A stretch of DNA of 64,000 nucleotides from Bugula neritina (Eukaryota > Bryozoa > Gymnolaemata > Cheilostomatida > Bugulidae). The position numbers and the translations under genes were made by a program. Numbering within the stretch: position 1 is the stretch's first letter; the number at the start of each line of letters is the position of its first letter. The stretch spans positions 11,712,698 through 11,776,697 of the forward strand of contig OZ037765.1 of NCBI GenBank assembly GCA_964035545.1, written 5' to 3'. Shown here in pieces: positions 1-12,500 of the stretch. The notes beneath the pieces were generated by a model. It saw nothing but the letters and a program-made list of their open reading frames with translations. It did no database searches and was not told the origin of the DNA.

Positions 1-251
1 TTCTTTTTCCATTTGAATAATCCTAGTGAGCAAACCAGACATACAATGACATCAGAAATTTTCCTTTTCAAATCCAACACCAATTTGTGCAGTTTCAGCC
101 GCCTTACATATTCTTTCGTTAAACTGAATCGCATTTTATGGCCATAGTTCTATAATTTGGCATTAATTGTTGCTAATATAAATGGAACCAGCAACATGAA
201 ACATTGAATATGTATCAGAGAGCAAGTGTAAACCCTAATGCAATATGTTAC

Positions 252-1502
252 TGTATCTTATAAACCTGGCAATACATTGATCTCTTTGGGTGATGTACTG
301 AGTACCAAGTCTGTTATATGCCAAAGCAGCCACTGCCAACGGACCACAGTCTCCACACAGGAAGGTACAATCTTTATGTTTACCTCGCAAATGTTTAAGC
401 GATGCTTGTACTAAATCTAAAGCTTTCTGGGAGTTTCCTAACTTTAGGCAAAGCAATGCTACACCTGTAAATATAAGAACATAATAATTACAAAACACTA
501 TAAATGAATAACATTACTCTACATTCGAGACAGTGCTTATTAATGCTGAACAAAGGGCATAATGATGGCAACAGCTGGATTTGTCTTCTCATTCTCAGCT
601 GCAAAAGCTTTTATAATAATTACTTATTGACTGTTGCTCTCGAAAGTTTAAACTTCGATTCTATTGGTTAGTAGTGTTTTAGAGATATGAGTATGTCTAG
701 CAACTCATGTTGATAACATTACACTAACAAACTGATTAAACTGATGATGGTATTCAGAATTCTCATCTATCAATTGAGTCTAAAGAACCTTACTCTATTA
801 CTCAATAAACTGTACAATTATAACTTAAAATACTTCAAAGCTACAGCAGTCAGGGATTAGAACACCCTTGATTAATTAAATATATCCAGCAAAACTATTT
901 TAGCTTCTGCATTCTACTGAATACTAGTTAATAGTATAAACCTGACAAGTTTATTCAACTGCATATTAGTATTACACTAGTGGAAGCATAAATTTATGAA
1001 TTGAGTGTAAACTATCTTTAACGAAAATTTTAGCCTGCATGCATGTCTCTGATTTATGAGGATACAACACATACTGTAACTTGGACAATTGATCAGACAA
1101 ACCTGAGTAGCCAGTATACACGCTGTAGTCATTTCCATCAACAATAGAGGGATTAGAATAAGCTGCCATAACTTCATTCAGCATCTTGTCTGCAAACGAT
1201 CTTAACTTTGCACTGTAGTTTTCACTCAGACACTAAAATTGTAAAATTTAAACATTGTGAAAATAAATATTTATTATCTAATATTTTTCTTAAAATTGCG
1301 AGCAAATTTGTCACAATAGTTTAAATTTGCAATTTAAAATAGTAATAGCATTTTTATTGCAAAACCACTGAAACATAAGTACGCAATAATATAGAAAGTA
1401 AAACTATTTGCATACTTCACCAGAACTGTCCAACAGGCTATCCACAATACTGCCATAATCAGGTAAATGATTTACAAAAGCTTTTTCATCTATGTTCTCC
1501 AT
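252..1502 (-). CDS. LanC-like protein (LANCL family), N-terminal exons, partial
   Basis: Three coding exons on the minus strand join in phase: 1416-1502 (start ATG at 1502), 1103-1232 and 252-464. They give about 143 residues, roughly the first third of a LanC-like protein; the rest lies beyond the window edge. Recognition rests on the YTGYSG segment entering the alpha-alpha toroid, followed by GVALLCLKLG, and on the FLCGDCGPLAVAALAY block, which matches the first helical repeats of eukaryotic LANCL proteins. These are cytosolic zinc and glutathione binding homologues of bacterial lanthionine cyclases. The Zn-ligand Cys/Cys/His residues are C-terminal and therefore not visible. Exon 3 probably ends at a GTAAC donor at 251. 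A further short exon may lie at about 82-125, but that is weak. The family call is firm; the paralogue is not decided. Confidence 0.78.
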
Positions 1503-1529
1503 TATTTTTTCTTTTCTACTATTCTAAAA

Positions 1530-3919
1530 CTTGTACAAACTGATGAAAATCTAAAATATAAATCCCAAAGTTAATTTTAATTTCATACACCTAGAATTTG
1601 CCATCAACAAAATAACATAAATATTAGGCAACATGAAAGATGTTTATGCCACTAGATAATAGCAGCTTATTAGCAAAAAATCTGTTTAATGAACTTCAAA
1701 CAAATATCTTTATGATAATAGTATAAATGTAAATTTTTCATATTATTTAATTACTATCAGTAAAACTTTGAAATATAGACCGAGACAAGCCCTGTAGAGC
1801 CAGGACTAAGAAACAAGTGAACCACAACTCTAACACTTATGTCATTGGGTGCACAACAATTCAATATTTGTTAGAGCAATTTATTAATTATTGTAGAGAT
1901 GAATTCCTGCAGCTGTAATTCCATTGATTTAACATTAAAATAGAATCTACGGAACTCCAATTTCAGTGTTTGGTTAACTATGGTCTGCTTTTTGTACCAC
2001 AGCTACTGCTAGCAAACAGAAATGTAATTTATGGTGTTTCGTTATCAAAGCTAGGGGCTGACAGTAACACAGCTATGATTTGCCAATTCAGATTATAACT
2101 GCTGTTGGCAGAGACAGTGACAGAAATTTCATAAAAAAATCGTTAGCAATAGAGTTTAACTAAACTTAATCGCCACTATAGTCAATCCTCAAATAATATT
2201 CAGTGATTACTTCGCAAAAAGTGATTCACAAATAATGAGCAAAATTTTTGTCTAAAATAATCGACTACATTCAAAGCATGTTAATAATAGACAAGTCTTA
2301 TCAGAGAAATGGCAGTATTTATGTTTGAAGGCAATAAAACATTATTCAAGAAAAACTCATATTTTCACCAGATAGGTGCCTTCAAATGAGTTAAACTGTA
2401 TGGTCAATAATAACCGGTACATAAACATAACAAAAACAATGAAACTATTTACTAATTACTATATACATTAAATACTAATTCTTTTATACATTAAATACCT
2501 ATAAATTTCCTATTTTTACGAATAATATTTGTGAAAAACTCAGAAATAACAAAACCAAATAAAACCTGAAATTAATTTTAAAATTTGTAATAACAAATTA
2601 CGATCTAGGTCCTAGGAGCATTATTAGTTAGTTTTGATTTGTCAAGTCTCTGTTTATCGCAGGCAGTTCAACACAAAGCCCTCCCTAAGGTCACCACAAC
2701 TTTTCAAAAATATTGTTTTATGTCTACAGTAACTAAAAACAATATTTATATAAATATATTAGCAGTGTTATTAATAATAGTGGTTGAAATGCTTTATTGA
2801 AAAATCTCACTATGGCTATTAGTATTATAACTATTGACTATTGTCTGTACACTGAATAAAGTAACCATACCAGTCTGATCAAATGACCAAATTCAACCAA
2901 TATATATAAAATACTATTTACTACTAATTAATAATTACATACTGATTTAGTCATTCACATTGCAGAGTGATAAACAAGTTTTAAATTAGCATAGACCTAG
3001 TCATTAAGCGATTATCATTAAGGTTTTCTGAATCATAAATATCATTAATTATTTTATATAATAATAATAGTAATATTCACATTTCGTGATTTCTATCTCA
3101 ACCTTCAAAATTAAATTTAAAATTACAACTAAATTAATATTAACCAAACCACAAAATGGTTAAATTTCATCTATTAGTATTGATACTCATGGATAAAAAT
3201 TGACCAAATCTAATTTAATTTTAACTTATGGTTTCAAGTAAATCTGAATCTCATTTAGGTACACTCATCAGTGTTCTTTCGATTCTCTGATTCAATGAGT
3301 AATTCTACAAGATGAAAATGATCAATAAATGATCATGATATTGATTATCATAATCCTTATGATTATAACTTAAATTATTCAGCAAATGTAACACTAATAG
3401 TAATTTTAAAAATAAATCTGATATCAATATGAATTATGAATATGAATACAGAACATCAATGTGGAACTACAAAATTACTTGCATCATTATCATATTGATA
3501 CTCATTCAATCATTGTAAATAAAACCAAACCCTAATATTAATACTAATACTAATAGAGTAATAGTAATACTAATAGTAATACTAATACTAAAAGTAATAC
3601 TAATACTAATACTAATAGTAATACTAAGTCTAATACTAATATTAATAGTAATACTACTTATACAGTATAACTTATAGTAATTACTAATTTATAATTAGTA
3701 ATTAATATAAGTGTGTACAATAATTATTAATTTGGTCATACAAAATTACAAAAAATATAATACGACAGATGAAATAATAATTATTAAATAATTTTACTGA
3801 CATAAAGTTAAACAACCGTCATTCTGCTTCTAACAAACTCAGCATTCTAACAAAATACTTAAACTTAAAACTTGAACTTAAACTTAGACTTGAAATACAA
3901 AATTTAAAAATAAACTTAC
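1530..3919. other. AT-rich probable first intron of the LANCL-like gene
   Basis: No coding exon is recognisable on either strand. The stretch is strongly AT-rich and contains a TAATAC/TAATAG microsatellite at about 3534-3650 and an AACTTA-type repeat at about 3845-3895. Confidence 0.4.
3534..3650. repeat. TAATAC/TAATAG hexanucleotide microsatellite
   Basis: Runs of TAATAC and TAATAG units with interruptions. The same unit, or its complement, reappears near 4.95-5.1 kb and 54.2-55.1 kb, so it is a recurrent microsatellite family in this genome. Confidence 0.85.
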
Positions 3920-4050
3920 TTGCATTGCTTTTGCACAGACCAAGATTCTTAGCAACTAGTATATCGGAATTCAAGCATGTTTGCCAAGTTACCCTGGTCT
4001 TCTATTATCCTATCATTGGAGATAAGAAAGCTGCTATGAATTTGAGAAAA
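3920..4050 (-). other. Putative 5' UTR exon and promoter side of the LANCL-like gene
   Basis: A consensus donor (GTAAGT read on the minus strand, at 3919-3914) follows a non-repetitive patch. A plausible acceptor lies just upstream of the LANCL start codon near 1520. This suggests a non-coding first exon here and a ~2.4-kb first intron. The upstream edge is a guess. No cDNA evidence is available, so this is inference from splice signals only. Confidence 0.35.
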
Positions 4051-4392
4051 TAACTCTCCGCAAATAAACAAAATGCGCAAAATTTCATGTATGGCAAATG
4101 ATATTATTATTGCTCAAGTGTTCTGGCTTGGACACGAGTCTAGGCTTATTATATTGCCTTAAATATTTCGTGCTTTATTCATAATGTGCACGATACTTCA
4201 ACGAAGTATATTATTAATAATAATAATGTGCTTGTATAAGGAACTTTTCTAGCTTTCAATATCACTGTGGCTGCGTTACTCCACAGTGGATGTGATGACT
4301 GTTGCAATCACAAATTAATTATAATAAAATAAATATAATTATAGAGTTGTAACTAAGTACGCGTAAAACCAGTGACCATTATGATTATTCAC

Positions 4393-4920
4393 TATGATTA
4401 TTGCGATAATCATTATCATTATGATTATGACTCATCGTTATACTTGTCTTGTACTAATACTTATAGTTATAGTTATACTTATACTTATAGTTATACTTAT
4501 AGTGATTATTATTATGATTATCCGTATTGTTCAATTTTAATTTTATCATTGTGATTGTGTAGTTCAGACTAAGTTACCGTTTTAGTTTAACTTAAAGTTA
4601 ATAGTTGAAATTAAAAACTAAGCTAATGAATAATTTTAAGTTGAACTTAATAACTTTAACTTTAAGTTAATGTTGTAGTTATTGATTATTGCGATAATCA
4701 TTATGATTATGATGATGACTCTGTCTCATCGTTATAGTGGTTATGATTATCCGTATCGTTCAATTTTAATTTTATCATTGTGATTGTGTAGTTCAGTGTA
4801 GTTCAGACTAAGTTACTGTTTTAGTTCAACTTAAAGTTAATAGTTAAAATTAATAACTAAGCTAGTGAATAATTTTAAGTTGAGCTTAATAGCTTTATGT
4901 TAAACTTAATGTTGTGGTTA
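4393..4920. repeat. Diverged tandem duplication, two units of roughly 240-290 bp
   Basis: Unit 1 (about 4393-4680) and unit 2 (about 4683-4920) share the same order of landmarks: an ATTGCGATAATCATTAT palindrome, a CTCATCGTTATA block, TTATGATTATCCGTAT, TTCAATTTTAATTTTATC, a GTGTAGTTCAGACTAAGTTAC block, and AACTTAAAGTTAATAGTT. Unit 1 contains an extra TTATAG/TTATAC microsatellite (about 4445-4510), and unit 2 repeats GTGTAGTTCA internally. No protein is encoded; the open frame through it is low complexity. Confidence 0.75.
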
Positions 4921-6543
4921 TTCACAATCACGTGGATATTCATATTGTAATACTGTTACTATTAGTATTGTATTACTATTGTATTAGTATTAGTATTACT
5001 GTTAGTATTACTAATGCTATTACTATTCGAAATTAGTATTACTATTAGTATTAGTATTACTATTACTCTTGAGATTACTAATACTATAACTAATTTAGTA
5101 GTACTAGTAATAGTTCAGTAATCATTCTACTTGAAGTTCATTGGCATTATGATTATGATTATAATAGGTTGATTGTGATTATCATGATTGTGACTCACTT
5201 AATAAATGAGGTTTAGTCATCATTAAGAATATGATTATGTTTGTTATTATTCTATAAGTATAAACCATATTAAATTGATGACTGCCACCTAAGGGCTAAG
5301 GCTAAACCGCTACCTATGACTATGAGTAAGACCTTTATTTATCCTTGAATTGCATGTTACTTAAGTTTAACTTTAAAATTACTCAATGAATATGACGATT
5401 AGTAAGAATTATAATAATTACTGTATTTATAAAATTAAACCACAAGCTCAGGTTGATGCTGTGATCATCTCATTATGATCATGGCTGTAAAATATAACTA
5501 AAATAAATTATTCAAGTATTGTTATTAGAATTACTTTTATTTATGATAATAATCAATTATTATTTTTGTTACAAATACTATTATATTTATATATTTAGTT
5601 ATTATATTTATTAAATTTCATATTTGTTAATATAAGTATTATTTTATAAATTGATTGGCAACTATTGTGACCTTGTTTTCATTTATTTTAAATCATTAAC
5701 TTAAATGGTAAGGGTTAAACTAATTTGGATTATATTTATAAGATTAAGTAGTCTCAACATACACTCACACACAGGGAATCACTAAAAGGTAAAGTAGATG
5801 TAATGATTAGTCTTATTCGTATGCTCTATTCTTATTAGATTTAGTTTTATTCTTTAATTCTTAGTCTATCTAGTTAAAAACAACTACATTTTTTAAAGGA
5901 TTGTGCTTCTACTTCTAGAGCATACTAAGAATGTTGAAGTAAATGTAAGTAAATGTATTCATATCTCCATGCTCACATTGACTTTGAGCTTTGATTAATC
6001 AATTCGAATTTAAGCTTTCTTTAACTCATAGCCATTACTGTACTCATAGTGTAAGACTAATTTAAACTATACTGTTAGCAATATTGAAGCTATAATTCAC
6101 TAAGATTTTAGGTGAAAAGGTAGTTATAAGAAAACATAACTTCTAAAATGGTCAAACTAGATCAGCAATCAGTCAAGAAGAAACAATAAAGATCTTAATA
6201 CATTTACTAAACTTTGAAATATTAATATTGAGATCCGAAATTTTTTTTAGTGTATTGATGTCTGTCAGGGTATGATATAATAAAGAATCTTGCATGCTAG
6301 TCTATATAATGTTATGCTTACAAGGCACACCAATTGCTTTGTGTTTTAGACTGATCTAAATGAATTTACCACCAACACAGATTCTGGTAGACAAATAAAA
6401 CAGGTATCTTTTCATCAATAAAGTCAAGTCTTATGTATGAATTGTAATGGTTGTTATTAAAGTGGTGTTTCGTAGTGCTGAGCTGTTATATTGAATTATA
6501 AGTTATATACTTAAATATTGTATTTTAGAGACAACAGCTCAGA
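4921..6543. other. Intergenic DNA and 5' flank of the convertase gene
   Basis: AT-rich. It includes a TAGTAT/TAATAC microsatellite at about 4950-5110. I see no coding exon. A TTTTAG acceptor-like site at about 6528 just before the convertase start codon suggests a spliced 5' UTR whose first exon lies somewhere in this stretch. Confidence 0.4.
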
Positions 6544-9500
6544 ATGTATACTTACCCAATCCTGCCTAGACAATCCAGCCTATCACTTCTAACACTATTT
6601 ATTTTTACCCTCACCATATTTTACACACACGCTTTGGATGAGGGGGCTCATTACACAGACACTTGGGCTGTAGAGTTTGATGCAGATCTCAGTGAAAAAG
6701 AAGTTGATGAAGTTGCTCATCAGTTTGGATTTGAAAACAAGAGAAAGGTACTCGTATATTTAAAGGGTTTAACTCATGTTTGTTTGCTGTTGAAGTATTT
6801 ATATATCAATGAGCTGCAAATCAATATTAATGCTCGTTTAATTTACTGAATGTGTGGCTGTTAAAACCAAGTTCTGTATAAGCTTAGCTCCCTAATTAGG
6901 AAATAGTCTGAGCTAAGCACAACTTAACGAATATTTCAGCTTCTTTTCATTCTTGTAACTTAACTTCTATATTGAAAGTGTTAACGGTTGAAGCACAGGT
7001 CATCAAACAGTTGTTTTATATAATACTTATGGCATATATATAGTTCAATATCACCTAACATATGGTTGAATGCTACAAACAGTTCTGTTGAATTTCATAT
7101 CTAATAGTAAAGGCAGTTGATATAATCTTTAGTAAGCTGAATATTAAATATATATTTTTAAACTAGTATAAAACTTCTTGCACTTTAAAGTCTACCATCA
7201 TTTCAAAGTTCTATTAAAGATTCAATTAATTTGTCATCACACTTTTGTTACATATTAGCGTAATATAGCTTTACGCAGAAGTTTAATATCGAGCTTTAAA
7301 GATTCAAGTGACTTATAACAAGTTTTTTTGCATTCCCATAATGAGACTGCTATTGAAGGGTCTATGTCCTTTGTATTTGAATACATTATTGCCTTTCAAG
7401 CACATATTGATTGTATACCATTGTATTGCATAATTAACATCAGTAGACACAAGGATTTTATAATGCTATAGAAATGAAGTTTTGATACTTTTCTATGATT
7501 TTTGTAAGCTTGTTGTAAATGAATTACATTTGATTTGTGAATTAATGTATTATATAAATTAATTTGCTTAGGTTTATAACGGTTCTGCAGAAAATAGGTA
7601 TAGGCCTTATAATTTGCTAAACACATTTAAGTCAGTACTAAGTACTTATAGCAACTATGGCGAGATAATAGCACTATTTTCTTGAAACTGTGTTTATAAT
7701 CATTCTCGTGTAACAATAGTGATATGGTATTTATGCAATCATGATTTGAGGGTCTTATTATTTTGTCACACCATTTTCATAAGAATGTTTGCGCTTTCAG
7801 TTGTTTGAAGACTTGAATATTTATGAGTTTTATCACCCAAGAGTATCGAAAAGATCTCTGAGCAGTTCTGATGAGCACACTGGACTCCTTTCTAACCACA
7901 ACGCCGTAAGTCTGCCTCTATACTGATTTTATCATCACTCACAACACAAGTGTTTACTGAAGCTAACTGAGACATTGTTTTATTTTATATAGTGATTTGA
8001 TATTTTAGGTGATATCAGCAGAGCAGCAGATTGGTAAAATAAGAAAAAAGCGAGACTACAACTCTGAACAGAGCATTACATTAAATGATAAATATTGGAA
8101 ACAAACGTGGTATTTGGTATGTTCTTTTAGCTTTATTTTACCTGCTAATGTAGCATTAATGTTATGTTTTTAAATTGATAAAATATACACATTTTATTTA
8201 ATTGTTTGTTATGGCATGTTCTGTGGAAGTTGCAACAATTTTGTATTTTTCTTCCTGGTAATTTAGAATAGAGGCGCCGATGGCCACTCGTTTGATATGA
8301 ATGTGATACCAGCCTGGCTGAATGGTTTTACTGGTAAAAATGTTGTCGTCACCATTTTGGATGACGGAATTGAAAAAAATCACCCTGATTTGAAAAGGAA
8401 TTATGTAAGTCAGATCAATATAATTAAATGAACAAATATAGTTTAACTGACGAATTATTTTATTACTATTACTTTTTCAGCAGTCACTTGAAAATGTTTG
8501 TCTTGAGTTTTTCTCAAAAATATGTTCAGTTTCGCTATAAATTTATTCAAATCTCAGTGTGTTGTCTGTTATTGATGTTTAAAAATGATATTTATTGAAG
8601 AAGATTGCAGTGTTAATTGGTTTATAACTGCTAATCTTAGAATATTATCGCTGGATCCCCCAATTACAGCAGAATATTCTGTAGGATCCTCAAGCTAGTA
8701 CTGATATCAATGGCAATGATGATGATCCCCAGCCAAGATATGACTTCAGCAATGAGAACAGACATGGCACGAGGTGTGCTGGTGAAGTAGCCGCTGAAGC
8801 CAACAATTCTATATGCAGTGTCGGTGTAGCCTACGATGCTAGTATTGGAGGTTAGTGTGCGCAATACAGACGCTTGATTTCATTATCAAGTAAAAACACT
8901 TGGGTATACTTTTTAGCTAGATGTGAATAAGTGTAACTTAAGTTGAAGTCTTGAGCAGTCCAAAGCAACTATAGACTATATTTCAAATAGTATGGTTATA
9001 GAACTGTAGCCCCTACTGCCATAATCCATGTAGGTAGTAGTAGTTTGTGTTCAGCTCTATTCATGCGGGTGTTGTTTACTGAGACTTCCATTAGATTATT
9101 GATCAATATTGATTTGAAGTGTCAGATTAATAGACATTTATTTGTCATCTTCAAGGAATTCGAATGCTGGATGGCAGTGTAACGGATGTAGTCGAAGCAC
9201 GCTCTCTCAAGTTTAACCGAAATCATGTCGATATATACTCAGCAAGTTGGGGACCGGACGATAACGGCCGTACCGTAGATGGCCCTGGAAAGCTGGCTAC
9301 CAAAGCTTTTGAAGACGGTGTGGCACAGGTTAGTATTTTATATGCACTTGAAGGACCCTGCAGTAGATATTATGTATAACACATCATAATTAGTATCTAA
9401 TTCAATATGATGATTATGTATAGGGCCGGAATGGCAAAGGCAATATATTCTTGTGGGCATCGGGAAACGGTGGAAACCATCACGATTCATGCGCATGTGA

Positions 9501-12500
9501 TGGCTACACGAACAGTATCTACACTCTGTCAGTGAGCAGTGCCTCTGAGAGTGACACCAAGCCTTGGTATCTGGAACCATGTGCCTCTACATTGGCTACA
9601 ACTTACAGCAGCGGCGCCACTGGAAGGGAAAAACAAGTAGGCCAAGTTATAGGGCTTTTGTTTTATACACGTGTACATTTAAAAAGGTTTTTTAAATACA
9701 GACTTTCTGTCACTATCCTACAATAATTTAAAATATCTTTATATATTGATGTCAAATATCATTTCCACATATTATATTTCCATTTTGTATTTTAGATAGT
9801 TACGACGGATTTAAGAAAAATGTGCACAACCAGTCATACAGGCACCTCAGCATCTGCACCTCTGGCAGCTGGTCTCGTCGCTGTTATGCTTCAAGCCAAG
9901 TATGTTGGCCATTCAATAAAACTTGTTGCTAATAACTTGCAGGTAGTAATTCCTTAAAATCTAGTCTCACATATTAACATATATTTCTGTTGCCAGTACA
10001 AATCTGACGTGGAGGGATGTTCAATATGTTACAATGGCTGCTGCGAACCCGGAACCACTTCTCAGAGCTGGGGATTTCAAAACTAATGGAGCTGGTAGAA
10101 AATGTGAGTACTGGTGTCTACTGGTTGCTGTGAAATGCTTTGCTTGTCAAACCTCGTGTACTGCATAGGCTATATTAACTTGAATTTTCAACATTTTTTT
10201 GCAGAAATGATTTTGAATATAGCATACATATACATATTACTGAGTTTGGTTGAGTGAAGCTGTTTATTCATACCAGCTTTTTTGTTGTCCTGTAGTTTTA
10301 GTTACAATATTTTTTCGTAAAAATATTTCATTTTCAAAATTTCGAATTTTTTTCTGGTTTATTATTCTGTATAAACATTGTATTTTAATGGCTATGCTTT
10401 TTTAGTTTTTATCAGATTATTAGCAGTTTAAAGATTTGTCCAACCATAATTTGTGACGACATTCAATATCCGTTAATTTTTTGCAGCATAAGTACTGTCA
10501 GCAGCATCTCATTCAGTGTTGTTACTGCGTTGTTCTAGTTAGCCACAAGTTTGGATATGGACTAATGGATCTAGGAGAAATGGTGGTTCTAGCTCAGTCC
10601 TGGAGAAGAGCTCCAATTCAACTAATAAAGCGCTTGCCGAAAGTAAATCCAGACGCGTATGTTAAATCTACTCTTGCAACATTTTAAAACTTAGAATTAT
10701 CAAAATTTTATCAAGAACATAAAACATAGTACTATCTGATTTTCACAGTTTCAAATTGTAGCTAACTCATACGTGATTGTTGGATTTTTTAGCAATTTGA
10801 GGAAGAAATATACAAAAACACTGCATGTGCCATCTTGCTCAAAGAATGATATGGGTTGTATCAGGTATCTAGAACATGTTCAGCTGGTGCTCACGATGAA
10901 ATCGATCAAAAGAGGTCATTTGACAGTAAGTGTTTTGGGATAACAAGCCAGCTCTGCTATTGGATATTACCTACATGTAAACTTGAGGGTGGCGGTTAGA
11001 CCAGCCACACTAGCTTCCTTCTATGTACACCCTTTTGTGTAATAACTTTTATTTGTAGTGTTCTAGCTTTGCTTTATATGATAGTCAAATTTGTTGAAGT
11101 CAAATCTTCTACTAACCTACAGACTAGATGTGAAATATGATCAACTGTTAGCTAATCAGTGTGCACACTTTAATACATACAATCATTGAATACCCAGGTC
11201 AAGATTAAAAGTCCAAGAAATACAGTGTCGACATTACTGCCTGTGCGAAGTTCAGATATCTTGTCTGCTGGATTCACCGATTGGCCATTCATGTCTGTAC
11301 ATTTCTGGGGAGAAAACCCATCTGGAGATTGGGAATTTGAAGTAGACAATGGGAATATGAATGGCATGTATAGGATTTAGATTTTATATACCTTTAGATA
11401 ACTTAGTTGTGACAAGTAACGCTTTTTGTGAAATCTTTTGAGTTGATACACTGGCACTCCTGCAGTCTATTATTACTTCATGTGATCATGGTAACAAACT
11501 GTTTGAACATGTTACACGCAGCATTTTTAATGCAAGGATATTTCTGCCATTTCGAAGTGACATGTGGCTGTAGTAATTACTTGTGAAGTACAGCTATCGC
11601 TAATGCTGGAAGTAATGATGTTACAGGAGAACTCAAGTCTTACCAACTTGTACTTTATGGCGTCTCGGTTGATCCGTTTGACAAGAATAGACCAGAGTTA
11701 CCGGATGAGATCAGCTGCCACCGGACATGCGCTGCCTCCACTGACTCCAATCTGGCTTGCTTTGGCTCTGGACCTGATCAGTGTAAGAAATGCAAGAGTG
11801 AGCTGTATCAAGTGGAGGACACAAAGTAAGATATGGTTTTATTATCCCCTACCTTATGTAAAGGAATGTAATTTATGAATAGGATAAGAAACCTCTTTCA
11901 CTGTTTGCTTTTGTATTATTTGCTTTTTGTTTTCTTCGAGATTCAGGTTTAGTAAAAACTCATGATGCATAAAATTTCTTCAACTTACTTCCCTGTTTGC
12001 ACTTTTATTATCTTGCACCTATTGATGATATATTCCTTCAACGATCTTAAAGTTAATTTATTTTTTTGAAAGTATTTCAAGCTTTACGCTAATATATAAC
12101 TTGTTGAATTTAAAATAAAAATAAAATATCATATATAATATATCTAATAATGTTGATTAAAGTTACATGAACTTTGCAATCACTACTCCAAATTTTGCAT
12201 GAGTTTATAACACATTGAGAACTGTTTTCAGTGTAATTACAAGGTAAATAATGTTTTGTTGATAGTTGTGCTGCTTCCAGTTAAACCTTGTTTTCTTAGT
12301 TTTCGTTTTGTTGAATTGTTCTTTTTCTATCAAGTATTTTGATTATTCTATTTTATACGCAAAGACTACATTGCTTGCTTTTTATTAAAAAGGCCCAAGC
12401 AGTTTTCGATTTCTGCCAAAATCATGTGAATATCTTAGAATAGTTATGTTATTTCTAGTTATTTGAAGCTTATTTCCGAAACTGTTGTTAGAGAAAAGAA

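Noticed and set aside
4372-4554. Tyr/Ser-rich open frame
   Set aside because: Pure translation of TTATAG/TTATAC microsatellite; low complexity with no flanking gene structure.
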